A stretch of 54,026 nucleotides of DNA, from positions 1-54,026 of the forward strand of contig DASVCN010000006.1 of the NCBI GenBank assembly GCA_036381595.1, given 5' to 3'. This DNA is from Trueperaceae bacterium (lineage in GTDB: Bacteria > Deinococcota > Deinococci > Deinococcales > Trueperaceae). Under the pieces are notes generated by a model. It was not told where the DNA came from. It saw only the letters and a program-made list of their open reading frames with translations, and did not search any database. Shown here in pieces: positions 14,798 through 23,239 of this stretch. A program made the translations under genes and the position numbers. The number at the start of each line of letters is the position of its first letter. Position 1 is the stretch's first letter.

Positions 14798-17128
14798 GTG
14801 AAACCAGCACGAATTCTTCTGCTAATCTCCTCTGCCCTGTTCCTCGCATTCGCAGCCGCACAACAACCCGACACCGAGACCGTCCCGGGTCAGGTAGCCG
14901 GTGAGTGGCACGGGAACATCGAGCTGCCCGGCATGCCTCTGGAAGTGATCGTCACGTTGGAGCAGGCGGGCGAGGAGTGGCGCGGCAGCATCGACATCCC
15001 GGCGCAGGGCGCTGAAGATCTGGCGCTGGACGAGATCAACGTGCAGGGCGACGTCGTGTCCTTCCGGATATCCGGGGTTCCCGGCGAACCGACCTTCCAG
15101 GCCACGCTGGCGGAAGGCGAGTTGACCGGCATATTCATCCAATCCGGTCAGGAGTTCCCGTTCGTTCTCGAGCGTGCCCGAACCAGCGCGCCCCTCGCCG
15201 GTCCCGCGGAAGCGTCCGAATACACCGATCCTCGTGGACGCTTCACCTTTCCGGTGCCCACCGGCTGGACTACAGCACGGAGGGACGGTTTCGTCGAGGT
15301 CGCCAGTCCTGAAGAAGGCATCCGCATCTACGTGTACGTCACCGATACCGATGACCTCGAAGCAGCCATCCGGGAAGCCTGGTCGGTCGCAGATCCGAGC
15401 TTCGATCTCGAACCGCAGGAGATCCTGCAGCCACCGTCGGAACCCGGTGTGGAGGAGACGGTGCTCGCCAACTACGACGCCGGTGACGACGAACAGATCT
15501 ACCAGGCGATAGCCCAGCTGCGAGACGGTACGGCCTACGTGATGCTCTTCGACGCGGAGCTCGCGGCCGTCCAGCGTCGCGGGGCCCAGCTCCAGATAGT
15601 GGCAAGCGGGTTCGAGATCACCGGCGTCGAACAGGTCGACCTGGGTGGCGCCCAACCCCTCGAAGTCGATGCGATCGCCGACGAACTCGAGGTGTTCATC
15701 GAGGAGACGATGGCGGCGTTCGGGATCCCCGGAGCAGCCGTTGCCGTGGTGCAGGGTGGTGAAGTGGTCTACAGCAACGGCTTCGGCACCCGCGAAGCGG
15801 GCGGCAGCGAACCGGTGACCCCGGACACCCACATGATGATCGGTTCGGTAGGCAAGACGATGACCTCGATGGCCATCGCCACGATGGTCGACGACGGCAT
15901 CGTCGACTGGGATACGCCGGTGGTCGAGGTACTGCCGGAGTTCGAGGTCGCCGATGCCCAGCTGACCCAGGAGATAACGATCCGCAATCTGCTCTGCGCC
16001 TGCACCGGCGTTCCCCGCCGGGACCTCGAGCTCTTCTTCAACGCCGAGGAGTTGTCGGCCGAGGACATCGTCGAGTCACTCGCGACCTTCGAGTTCTTCA
16101 CGGCCTTCGGCGAGGCGTTCCAGTACAGCAATCAGCTTGTCGCTACCGCGGGTTACGCCGCCGCCGCGGCTGCCGGCGCCGAGTTCGGCGACCTGCTCGA
16201 AGGCTACATCCGCGTCCTCGACGAGCGCGTCCTCACGCCCATCGCCATGGATAGAACGACGCTTTCGTTCGAAGAGGTCACCTCGCGAAGCGAGTTCGCT
16301 CTCCCCCACCAGCAGAATCTGGAAACGGGCGTCTACGAGCCGGTGAGCCTCGCGTTCGAGAAGCTGCTCCTGCCGGTCGCACCAGCCGGAGCACACTGGT
16401 CGACTGCGGAAGACATGGCCCGCTATCTGATCACCCAGCTCGACACCGGAGTGGCACCCGACGGTGACCGGGTGGTGTCGAGAGAGAACCTGCTGGAGAC
16501 GTGGGAGCCGCAAGTGCCGCTCTCGGCGACCGAGAGCTACGGCCTGGGCTGGTTCGTGGGCGAGTACAAGGGGCTCGAGCACATCTACCACGGGGGCAAC
16601 ACGCTCGGTTTCACCTCCCAGTTGTCGTTCATCCCGGCTGCCGACACCGGCATCGTGGTGCTCACCAACGCTCAGGCCACCAACGCGTTCAACACCGCGG
16701 TTTCGACCCGTCTCTACGAGCTCGTCTACGAGCAACCGTCGGAGGTCGACGCCCAGGTCGAGTTCCTCGTCACGCAGAGCGAAACCGCGCTCGCCGAAGC
16801 GCGCGAGCAGGTTCAGGATGCGGTCGAACCGGACGAGGTCTCACCGTTCCTGGGCAGGTACGAGAACGAGGCGCTGGGCGAGATCAGCCTCGAGATGGTG
16901 GGAACGCAGCTCTTCCTCGACGCCGGTTCATTCCGCAGCGAGATACGCCCCGCCTTCGATCGTGAGGGCGAGTTCGACACGTACATCACCTACGGGGCCC
17001 CGATCGTCGGCCTGCCGATCGCTCTCGAGACCGGTGAAGCGGGCGAACAGACGGTCGTGCTGGGCTCCGGCGCGATCGAGTACACGTTCGAGCGGGTACT
17101 GGGGACAGGCGATTCGACTTCGCCCTGA
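14798..17128 (+). CDS. Secreted serine hydrolase, beta-lactamase/class C PBP family
   Basis: 776 residues with a signal peptide (VKPARILLLISSALFLAFAAAQ). The GTG start follows GGAAGGAAG. Residues 25-140 form a beta-rich domain (GQVAGEWHGNIELPGMPLEV); 145-280 is a second domain (YTDPRGRFTFPVPTGW). From about 300 comes a serine beta-lactamase-like domain: SVGK catalytic SxxK (about 352-355), YSN (about 445), and HGGNTLGF (about 602). A C-terminal lipocalin-like domain (FLGRYENEALGEISLEMVG) is typical of these esterases and peptidases. It probably acts in the periplasm on peptide, ester or amide bonds. True beta-lactam resistance is not implied. Confidence 0.87.
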   Translation: MKPARILLLISSALFLAFAAAQQPDTETVPGQVAGEWHGNIELPGMPLEVIVTLEQAGEEWRGSIDIPAQGAEDLALDEINVQGDVVSFRISGVPGEPTFQATLAEGELTGIFIQSGQEFPFVLERARTSAPLAGPAEASEYTDPRGRFTFPVPTGWTTARRDGFVEVASPEEGIRIYVYVTDTDDLEAAIREAWSVADPSFDLEPQEILQPPSEPGVEETVLANYDAGDDEQIYQAIAQLRDGTAYVMLFDAELAAVQRRGAQLQIVASGFEITGVEQVDLGGAQPLEVDAIADELEVFIEETMAAFGIPGAAVAVVQGGEVVYSNGFGTREAGGSEPVTPDTHMMIGSVGKTMTSMAIATMVDDGIVDWDTPVVEVLPEFEVADAQLTQEITIRNLLCACTGVPRRDLELFFNAEELSAEDIVESLATFEFFTAFGEAFQYSNQLVATAGYAAAAAAGAEFGDLLEGYIRVLDERVLTPIAMDRTTLSFEEVTSRSEFALPHQQNLETGVYEPVSLAFEKLLLPVAPAGAHWSTAEDMARYLITQLDTGVAPDGDRVVSRENLLETWEPQVPLSATESYGLGWFVGEYKGLEHIYHGGNTLGFTSQLSFIPAADTGIVVLTNAQATNAFNTAVSTRLYELVYEQPSEVDAQVEFLVTQSETALAEAREQVQDAVEPDEVSPFLGRYENEALGEISLEMVGTQLFLDAGSFRSEIRPAFDREGEFDTYITYGAPIVGLPIALETGEAGEQTVVLGSGAIEYTFERVLGTGDSTSP

Positions 17129-17223
17129 TCGAGCAACTGCTCAGAGACGCCGCCGGGTCGAACGAGGATACCCGCTGGCGCCCACTCCTACCAAAGGATG
17201 AGGACCGGCTCATCGGCCGGGAA

Positions 17224-17229
17224 TATGCT
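17224..17229 (+). promoter_or_regulatory. Leaderless -10 box of the DUF4342 gene
   Basis: TATGCT, 6 bases before the ATG at 17236. Confidence 0.6.
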
Positions 17230-17235
17230 CGCGTC

Positions 17236-17592
17236 ATGGATGACACCGAGCGCGAGAACGCACAGACGAACGGTCAGGAGTCTACTCAGGACGCCCGGAA
17301 GGAAACCTTCCAGGAGGAGTTCAAGGTAACCAGCGACCGGGTAGTGGCCAAGGTGAAGGAACTGATCCGCGAGGGCAACGTTCGCCGGATCATCATCAAG
17401 AACGAGAAGGGAAAAGTGCTGCTGGAGTTCCCGCTCCTCATCGGCGTCGCGGGCGCAGTCCTGCTGCACGTGTGGGCCGCGCTCGCGGTGATCGCGGCGC
17501 TGGTCTCGAATCTGAGCATCACGGTCGAACGGCAGGTAGATTCCCAGAACGGCGCCGGCTCCGCACCGGTCCCGCCCTCCGAACGAAGCTAG
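17236..17592 (+). CDS. DUF4342 domain protein
   Basis: 118 residues. After a polar N-terminus comes EEFKVTSDRVVAKVKELIRE, GNVRRIIIKNEKGKVLLEFP and a hydrophobic segment LIGVAGAVLLHVWAALAVIAAL, then a short conserved VSNLSITVE. This is the layout of DUF4342 proteins, which are one-pass membrane proteins of unknown function. Leaderless start. It converges with the TauE/SafE gene. Confidence 0.8.
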   Translation: MDDTERENAQTNGQESTQDARKETFQEEFKVTSDRVVAKVKELIREGNVRRIIIKNEKGKVLLEFPLLIGVAGAVLLHVWAALAVIAALVSNLSITVERQVDSQNGAGSAPVPPSERS

Positions 17593-17651
17593 CCGCCCGG
17601 ATGGCGTGCCGCGGGGACACCGAGTCCGTGCTTCACGCTCAGGGCACCTGA

Positions 17652-18434
17652 CTAACCGGCGAAGGCGCTGAGGTCGGCCCCGATCAGCAGCTGCAGCCCC
17701 GTGATGGCCAGGAGTACCGTCACCAACCGGGTGAAGAGTCGCTCGTCGAGGGCGCCCAGCAGGCGCACTCCCAGCCAGGCTCCCAACCAGGCGACGGGCA
17801 GCAGGGCCAGCGCCAGCGAGAGTCGCCGCACGGAGAGCAGTCCCAGCCAGCCGTAGGGGATGAGTTTGACCAGATTGAGGATGAAGAAGAACCAGGCGAT
17901 GGTGCCAACGAACTGGCGCCGGTCCAGCCCCCGTGGGAGCAGGTAGACGGTGAGCGGCGGTCCACCGGCGTGAGCCAGCGTCGAGCCGAACCCTGCGATA
18001 GCGCCCAGCAACCCTCCCCACGCTGGCGACGGCGCCGCTACTTCGTGCAGGCGCTCGAGGAGTCGTGGCGCCACGAGCCGCCAGCCCACGAAGGAGAGCG
18101 CCAGGATCCCAACCGCGATCTCCAGTGCCCGCTCGTGTTCGGTGAACAGGTCGAAGGCCAGCGCGCCGGCGATCACTCCAACGACCGCGGCGGGCAGAAG
18201 CAGCCTGAGGTCTGGAAGGCTGAGGTTGCGGCGATACTGGCCCACGGTGAACACGTCGGTGCCGATGAGGATCGGAAGCATCAGAGCGGCCGCCTCCGGC
18301 ACCGGCATCGCCAGCGCCACCAGCGGTGTCGCGACGACGCCTACTCCTCCTCCGAAGCCGGCCTTGGCGACGCCCACCAGCAGCGTCGCCAGCACGACCA
18401 GGACGAAGGCGTCGGGGGCGAGTCCGAAGAACAT
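17652..18434 (-). CDS. TauE/SafE family membrane exporter
   Basis: 260 residues with about eight transmembrane segments and internal duplication: GVAKAGFGGGVGVVATPLVA near the N-terminus, and GAIAGFGSTLAHAGGPPLTVYLLP mid-protein, both hallmark glycine-rich motifs of TauE/SafE permeases. Members move sulfite, sulfoacetate or related organic anions. Given the sulfolipid genes 4-8 kb away, a sulfite or sulfonate role is tempting but only inferred from family. The upstream TTATACC lies a few bases before the ATG, possibly another leaderless start. Confidence 0.85.
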   Translation of the reverse strand: MFFGLAPDAFVLVVLATLLVGVAKAGFGGGVGVVATPLVALAMPVPEAAALMLPILIGTDVFTVGQYRRNLSLPDLRLLLPAAVVGVIAGALAFDLFTEHERALEIAVGILALSFVGWRLVAPRLLERLHEVAAPSPAWGGLLGAIAGFGSTLAHAGGPPLTVYLLPRGLDRRQFVGTIAWFFFILNLVKLIPYGWLGLLSVRRLSLALALLPVAWLGAWLGVRLLGALDERLFTRLVTVLLAITGLQLLIGADLSAFAG

Positions 18435-18564
18435 TCGCGAGGTATAACACGCCCCGGCTGCTTCCCTCGGGAACGGCTAGTGTCGCAGCAGACCGGCGAG
18501 CCGCTCCGCCGCTCGGTGGGCTGCCCGGCTGCGAGCCGCCGGTACTTTGCCGGGCCGGAGGGCA

Positions 18565-19104
18565 TCAGTCACCGCTGAGGGCATCTCCCGACTGCTGGCT
18601 GCGCCTTACCCGCTGCAACAGGGCCCGCAGGCCGAAAAGGGTCGCCAGCGCGATCGCGCCGAATACCGCGAAGCCGAGCGGCTGAACGTACGGCGGTACC
18701 TCCCCGGCGAAGCCGCTGGCCAGCCTCACGATGGTGCTGGACGACTCTCCCGGCGGGGGTACCGCGAGACGCCCGTAGCCGGCGTAACCCGCCTGGGCCA
18801 CCCCGTAGCGCAGGTAGACTCCCCACTCACCCCCCTCGGGGATCGTCACCTGGGACCGGTAGCTCCCGTCGGTTTGCGGCCTGATGCCCTTGCGCTCACG
18901 GAACTCCCCCCGGTATAGCGAAACGAAGACGTCCCGCCGCCACGAGCCCTCGGGCAGCAGCTCGATCTCGAGGACGCCTCGATCATCGTCGTGCCGCTCG
19001 AGCGTCACCTGGGCCGAGCGGGAGTCCTGGGCCCGGTTCTGGGCGAGCGTCGGGAAAGCGATCACGAGCGCCAGAACGACCATCGTGAGAACGCGCATCA
19101 TCAC
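18565..19104 (-). CDS. Exported protein with C-terminal membrane anchor
   Basis: 179 residues. Signal peptide MRVLTMVVLALVIAFPTLAQ, then a beta-rich extracytoplasmic domain (about 30-125; VTLERHDDDRGVLEIELLPE, EGGEWGVYLRYGVAQAGYAG), and a C-terminal transmembrane helix (about 145-165) followed by basic residues. The layout recalls YtkA/FixH-like or copper-handling domains but no metal motif is clear. Its ATG overlaps the stop of the upstream membrane-protein gene (ATGA), so the two are coupled. Confidence 0.65.
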   Translation of the reverse strand: MMMRVLTMVVLALVIAFPTLAQNRAQDSRSAQVTLERHDDDRGVLEIELLPEGSWRRDVFVSLYRGEFRERKGIRPQTDGSYRSQVTIPEGGEWGVYLRYGVAQAGYAGYGRLAVPPPGESSSTIVRLASGFAGEVPPYVQPLGFAVFGAIALATLFGLRALLQRVRRSQQSGDALSGD

Positions 19105-20162
19105 GCCCCTCTCGGGGCGACCGACTTTCTGGCTCGTACATCCGGCTCCAGTTCCCCACGCAGCGCGCGAGCCACCCAGCCGGCGAGCTGCGCCAGGAGA
19201 GCGGAGAGCAGGAGTGCCGGCACCACAGCGAGGGCGACACGATCAGCATCCCACACCATCCCCTCCCCCACCGCGAGCAGAGCCCAGTTCACCGGCATGC
19301 AGATCGCTGCCGAGGCCACACCCAGCAGCCACTCCGGCGCCCCTCGCCGTGCCAACAGGTCGACCGCCAGGGCGCTCAGGAGCAGCAGCGGGATCATGGG
19401 CCGCGAGTAACCGGCGAGTTCGAGCGAAGCGGTCAGCATCAGCATCCCACTGAGGAGGAAGCGCAGGCAGGTGAAAGCTAGAGCCGTCGAGGTGGCCGCG
19501 AAGCGCCCCAGGTCCAGCCTCACGGCAAGGACCAGGGCGAAGGCGGGAAGCGCCGCCAGCAACAGGGGATGGAGAACGACAGGGAACTGGATCACGGAGT
19601 ACTCGTACTCGGCCGTAAGTAGGATCGACCAGCCGAGAAGAAGCGCGCAGTACGCCCCACAGATGAGGGTGAACAGCCGCCCGCGCCCCGGGTCCCCGCT
19701 CAGATCGCGTTCGATCCAGGCGCTCACCAGGCCGCCGAAATTGGCCACGCCCATGGCGAGCAGGCCCACGAGGTGCATCGGCGCCCAGAGCGAGACGTCC
19801 GAGCCGAAGAGCCTGTGCCACAGATCGTCCAGAGGCGCGAAAGCGAGTTCCAGTGCTGCCGCCACGACGATCATCAGCACTCCCGGGTGAAGCCGGAAGC
19901 GGCCTAGAGGCAGGTGGAAGCGGGTGTCGCGACGGTCGAACCAGAGCCCAAGGAGTGCAACCAGCAACACGGTGAGGATGCTCGAGTAGACGAGGTTGTG
20001 GGGCAGGGTGAAGAAGGTATCCCGACCGATGTCGACGTGCCAGGCGATGTCCCAGTAGATGCCGAGCAGACCGAGCACGCCACCTGCGAGCAGGATCGGC
20101 AATACCCCGAGCGACCAGAGGTCGCGGACCGGTTCGACCTCCCTCGACTTCCGCGGTGCCAC
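19101..20162 (-). CDS. Polytopic membrane protein with conserved-looking histidines
   Basis: About 353 residues and roughly ten transmembrane segments. Histidines lie in or beside the first half of the membrane domain: YWDIAWHVDIGRDTFFTLPHN, DLWHRLFG and PMHLVGLLAMG. That pattern suggests metal or haem contact, but I do not recognise the family. The GTG at 20162 is preferred because a TATGCT box lies exactly 6 bases before it. An ATG at 20216, overlapping btuD, is also in frame. Coupled to the exported protein that follows. Confidence 0.65.
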   Translation of the reverse strand: MAPRKSREVEPVRDLWSLGVLPILLAGGVLGLLGIYWDIAWHVDIGRDTFFTLPHNLVYSSILTVLLVALLGLWFDRRDTRFHLPLGRFRLHPGVLMIVVAAALELAFAPLDDLWHRLFGSDVSLWAPMHLVGLLAMGVANFGGLVSAWIERDLSGDPGRGRLFTLICGAYCALLLGWSILLTAEYEYSVIQFPVVLHPLLLAALPAFALVLAVRLDLGRFAATSTALAFTCLRFLLSGMLMLTASLELAGYSRPMIPLLLLSALAVDLLARRGAPEWLLGVASAAICMPVNWALLAVGEGMVWDADRVALAVVPALLLSALLAQLAGWVARALRGELEPDVRARKSVAPRGA

Positions 20163-20168
20163 GACGGA

Positions 20169-20174
20169 AGCATA
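20169..20174 (-). promoter_or_regulatory. Leaderless -10 box of the polytopic membrane protein
   Basis: TATGCT on the minus strand, 6 bases before the GTG at 20162; same box and spacing as at 17224. Confidence 0.5.
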
Positions 20175-20199
20175 CTGCGGAACCGAACTCCCACGAGGG

Positions 20200-20988
20200 T
20201 CAACTATCCCGTTCATGCGACCCCGGCTCGAACTTCGGAATGAGCGCCGGAACGCCCTCCCCCACCAGTTCGACTGCCGCCCCGTACACGTGTCGAAGCA
20301 GTTCGGCATCGAGCACCTGGGCGGGCGGGCCGTGAGCGACCACCTTGCCCCGGGCCAGCATCACCAGCCGGTCGCAACCGCGAGCCGCGAGGTTGAGGTC
20401 GTGCAGGACTACGAGCGCCCCCACGCCTGCCTTCGCCTGATCGCGCACGTGTTGCACGATCTCCACCTGGTAACGCAGATCGAGGTGCGTGGTGGGCTCG
20501 TCGAGGAGGAGGTAGGTCGGCTCCTGGGCGAGCGCCCGGGCGAGCACGACCCGCTGGCGCTCTCCTCCCGACAGCTCCCATACCCGGCGCTCACGCAGCT
20601 CCCACACGCCGGTCCGCCTCATAGACCGCTCGATGATCGCGCGGTCGGCATCGCTCTCCCGCGCCAAGGGCCGAAGGTGGGGCGAGCGTCCCATGGCAAC
20701 TATCTCGATCGTCCGGAAGGCTTCCGGGAGCTCGCCGCCCTGCTGCGCCACGGCGATCTTCCTGGCCACCTGGTGCCTGCTCAGGCGCCGCAGGGCCTTG
20801 CCGTCCAACAGCACTTCCCCTCTCCATGGGCGCTCGACGCCCGAGAGGGCGCGCAGGAGCGTCGACTTGCCGGCGCCGTTGGGACCCACCACCGCCACGA
20901 CCTCCCCTGGATGGAGTTCGACGGTGACCTCCTCGAGCACCTGCTTCTTCTCGTAACCGAGCGATATCTCCCTGGCCAGCAGGCTCAC
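20200..20988 (-). CDS. btuD: Cobalamin ABC transporter, ATP-binding protein
   Basis: 262 residues. ABC ATPase with Walker A GPNGAGKST (about 35-43), Q-loop in AVAQQGGELP, signature LSGGERQR (about 132-139), Walker B YLLLDEPTTHLDL and switch histidine VLHDLN. The FecE/BtuD/FhuC group energises import of corrinoids, haem or siderophores; the cobalamin riboswitch upstream of the operon points to corrinoids. The GTG start overlaps the permease stop as GTGA. Confidence 0.9.
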   Translation of the reverse strand: MSLLAREISLGYEKKQVLEEVTVELHPGEVVAVVGPNGAGKSTLLRALSGVERPWRGEVLLDGKALRRLSRHQVARKIAVAQQGGELPEAFRTIEIVAMGRSPHLRPLARESDADRAIIERSMRRTGVWELRERRVWELSGGERQRVVLARALAQEPTYLLLDEPTTHLDLRYQVEIVQHVRDQAKAGVGALVVLHDLNLAARGCDRLVMLARGKVVAHGPPAQVLDAELLRHVYGAAVELVGEGVPALIPKFEPGSHERDS

Positions 20989-22037
20989 AGGAGGTTCCTC
21001 TGCTTCCTCAGCAGCCAAAGGAAGAAGGGCCCGCCGACGAGTGCGGTCACGACCCCGATCGGTATCTCGGCGGGAGCGATGACGGTTCGCGCCAGGAGAT
21101 CGGCCAGCACGGTCACGAGCGCGCCCAGCAGCATCGCGAGCGGAGTGAGGGTGCGGTGGTCGGGCCCCAGGGCGAGCCTCACCGCGTGCGGCGCCAGCAG
21201 GCCCACGAAGCCGATGATCCCGGAGACGCTGACGGCGGCTGCCGTTGCCAGGGTGGCGACAGCGATGAGCAGCAGCTTGGCCGCTTCCACCGGTACACCC
21301 AGTTGCGCCGCCTGTTCGTCACCCAGCTGCAGCAGGTTGAGCGTGCGTCCGGCCAGCAGGGTGCATAGCGCGGCGAGCAGCAGGAAAGGGAAGATGGTGA
21401 CGATGGCGCTCCAACCCGCTGTGGAGAAGCTGCCCAGCAGCCAGGCGAGGACGCCGGCGGTTCGCTCCGGCGTGAGCAGCATCAGGAACGAGGTGGCGGC
21501 GGTGAAGGTGGAGCCCACCACGACGCCGGCGAGGATCAGGGAGAGGACCGGGATGCGGTTCCCGCGCCTCGCCATGAGCAGCACTACCAGCACCGCCAGC
21601 AGGGCGAAGGCGAAGCTCAGGCCGGGCACTCCGAAGCGGCCGACCCAGGTCAGCGACACCCCCAGGGTGATCGCGACCGCCGCGCCCAGCGACGCGCCGC
21701 TGGCGACTCCCAAGAGGTAGGGGTCGGCCAGCGGGTTCCGGAAGATGCCCTGGTAGGCCACCCCGGCCAGCGCCAGGGCACCGCCGACCAGCGCCGCGAG
21801 CAGGACCCGGGGCAACCGGATCTGCCAGACGATCACGTCGGCTGTGCTCGTCACCTCCCCTATCAACCCGTGCCAAACGCCGCGGAGCAGTTCCGCGGGA
21901 CCAAGCGGAACAGTGCCTATCGCGACGGCAACGAGCATCACGGCGGCCAGCAGCAGCGATCCCAGGGCGAGCGGGGTCCAGCGGACGCCTGCCCGGTTCA
22001 CCGTTGCTGCCGCCAGGGTCTCTTGCATCAACGCCAT
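20985..22037 (-). CDS. btuC: Cobalamin ABC transporter, permease
   Basis: 350 residues, FecCD/BtuC family, with about ten transmembrane segments. Typical motifs: RLPRVLLAALVGGALALAGV, YQGIFRNPLADPYLLGVASG, LGSFSTAGWS, and SGIIGFVGLLAPHAVRLALG with GPDHR. It lies 7 bases after btuF and overlaps btuD by 4 bases, forming one unit. Substrate assignment rests on the riboswitch. Confidence 0.92.
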   Translation of the reverse strand: MALMQETLAAATVNRAGVRWTPLALGSLLLAAVMLVAVAIGTVPLGPAELLRGVWHGLIGEVTSTADVIVWQIRLPRVLLAALVGGALALAGVAYQGIFRNPLADPYLLGVASGASLGAAVAITLGVSLTWVGRFGVPGLSFAFALLAVLVVLLMARRGNRIPVLSLILAGVVVGSTFTAATSFLMLLTPERTAGVLAWLLGSFSTAGWSAIVTIFPFLLLAALCTLLAGRTLNLLQLGDEQAAQLGVPVEAAKLLLIAVATLATAAAVSVSGIIGFVGLLAPHAVRLALGPDHRTLTPLAMLLGALVTVLADLLARTVIAPAEIPIGVVTALVGGPFFLWLLRKQRNLL

Positions 22038-22044
22038 CCGACCC

Positions 22045-22932
22045 TCACAGGACGTCAGGGTGGAAGAACGCCGCCAACAGGCGGACGGCTTCCGCGACCC
22101 TGGGGCCGGCCCTGCTCACGGCGTCCACCTGCTCGCTCGTCAACTCCATCACTCGCCCGTCTCGCACGGCATCGATCGAGGACCAACCGGGGCGTGCCGC
22201 TAGCGATCCCGAGGTCACGCCGAACGGGGCGTCGGCGAGCACGATCACGTCGGGGTCCTGGGCGACGATGTATTCGGGATCGACCTGAGGGAACTGGGCG
22301 AAACCCTCGCCGATGATGTTCTCCCCTCCGGCTAGCGCGATGAGCTCGTCGACGTAGGAGCCGGGGCCCACGCTGTACGGGGTGGCGTCCACCTCGAAGT
22401 AGACGCTTGGGGAAGGCAATTCCGACACCCTCCGCTGCACCTCTTCTATCTCGCCCAGCAGCCGGCCCCTCAGAAGGGCAGCCTCGGTCTCCCGGTCGAG
22501 AAGCCTGCCGAGGGTCTCGAAGCTCTCGAACGTCTCCTCCAGAGTCTGGGGGGTGCCCGCGTAGACGGTGATGCCGAGCTCCTCTAGCATGCCCGCGATG
22601 CCGCTGTACTCGTCGGCGAGCACCAGGTCGGGCTCGAGCGCGACCAGCGCCTCGATGTTGGGCGAGAAGGCGCTTCCGAGCCTGGGCAGAGAGGCCACTG
22701 CCTGAGGGTGGTTGCTGAACTGGTCGACGCCTACCAGCAGGTCGCAGGCTCCAAGGGCGCATACCGTCTCGGTGCTGCTGGGGATCATCGACACTATGCG
22801 GCGGGGCTCTTCGTCGAGCACCACCTCTCGGCCCAGGTCGTCGACCACGGTGAGCGGGTAAGCGACCGCGGCGGCCAAACCGATGAGAGCAAGCAGGAGA
22901 GAGATGCCGATAACGCGGCGGAACGGTTCCAT
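22045..22932 (-). CDS. btuF: Cobalamin-type periplasmic substrate-binding protein
   Basis: 295 residues from the ATG at 22932, preceded by GAGGAGG. Signal peptide or anchor (ISLLLALIGLAAAVAYPLTV), then the class III binding-protein fold: DDLGREVVLDEEPRRIVSMIPS, ETVCALGACDLLVGVDQFSN, LEPDLVLADEYS and YIVAQDPDVIVLADAPFG. First gene of btuFCD; its mRNA leader carries the cobalamin riboswitch and a terminator. Confidence 0.9.
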   Translation of the reverse strand: MEPFRRVIGISLLLALIGLAAAVAYPLTVVDDLGREVVLDEEPRRIVSMIPSSTETVCALGACDLLVGVDQFSNHPQAVASLPRLGSAFSPNIEALVALEPDLVLADEYSGIAGMLEELGITVYAGTPQTLEETFESFETLGRLLDRETEAALLRGRLLGEIEEVQRRVSELPSPSVYFEVDATPYSVGPGSYVDELIALAGGENIIGEGFAQFPQVDPEYIVAQDPDVIVLADAPFGVTSGSLAARPGWSSIDAVRDGRVMELTSEQVDAVSRAGPRVAEAVRLLAAFFHPDVL

Positions 22933-22960
22933 CACAAAAGCCTCCTCGGGCTCTTGCGGG

Positions 22961-22999
22961 AAAAAGAAGATCCATCCGACCGGTGGGGGCCAGGATGGA
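22961..22999 (-). terminator. Riboswitch-controlled intrinsic terminator
   Basis: On the minus strand, TCCATCC (22999-22993), a 15-base loop, GGATGGA (22977-22971), then ATCTTCTTTTT. It lies between the cobalamin aptamer and btuF, as expected for transcriptional attenuation when cobalamin is bound. An upstream AGCCAA/TTGGCT pair may form a competing structure. Confidence 0.75.
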
Positions 23000-23062
23000 A
23001 GCCAATGTGCCGCGAGGGCGTTCACGTTGGCTGCCCTTCCTCGTCCTCGCAAGGGGTGCAGT

Positions 23063-23148
23063 TCCTGGGGGTGGTATTCGGGCTTGCCCGGTTGGGCATA
23101 CCGTTGCGGGACAGCGCCGGATTCTCACCGGCTTCCCCACACCCTGGA
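23063..23148 (-). ncRNA. Cobalamin riboswitch aptamer
   Basis: The leader of btuF contains the conserved B12 core: GGGGAAGCCGGTGAGAATCC, GGCGCTGTCCCGCAACGGT, and the B12-box-like AGCCCGAATACC. The ends can pair as a P1 stem (TCCAGGGTGTGG with CCACCCCCAGGA, two mismatches). At 86 bases it is at the short end for this class. It lies 130 bases before the btuF ATG, with an intrinsic terminator between. It should repress cobalamin uptake when corrinoid is plentiful. Confidence 0.9.
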
Positions 23149-23155
23149 CATGGCC

Positions 23156-23184
23156 AGCTTACGAACGCCAAGCGGGCTTGTCAA
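23156..23184 (-). promoter_or_regulatory. Promoter of the btuFCD operon
   Basis: TTGACA (23184-23179), a 17-base spacer, TAAGCT (23161-23156) on the minus strand. The start would fall at about 23149, immediately before the riboswitch P1 stem. Confidence 0.85.
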
Positions 23185-23227
23185 CGAGCCGGCGCAACCG
23201 GACACCGGGCGAGGAGTGGCACCGTGA

Positions 23228-23233
23228 TACGCT
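23228..23233 (+). promoter_or_regulatory. Leaderless -10 box of zapE
   Basis: TACGCT, 6 bases before the GTG at 23240; divergent from the btu promoter. Confidence 0.55.
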
Positions 23234-23239
23234 TTCGCG

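Noticed and set aside
14798-17128. Antibiotic-resistance beta-lactamase
   Set aside because: It has the SxxK/YxN/HxG set but is a large multidomain exported protein with accessory domains, more like class C esterase or peptidase relatives.
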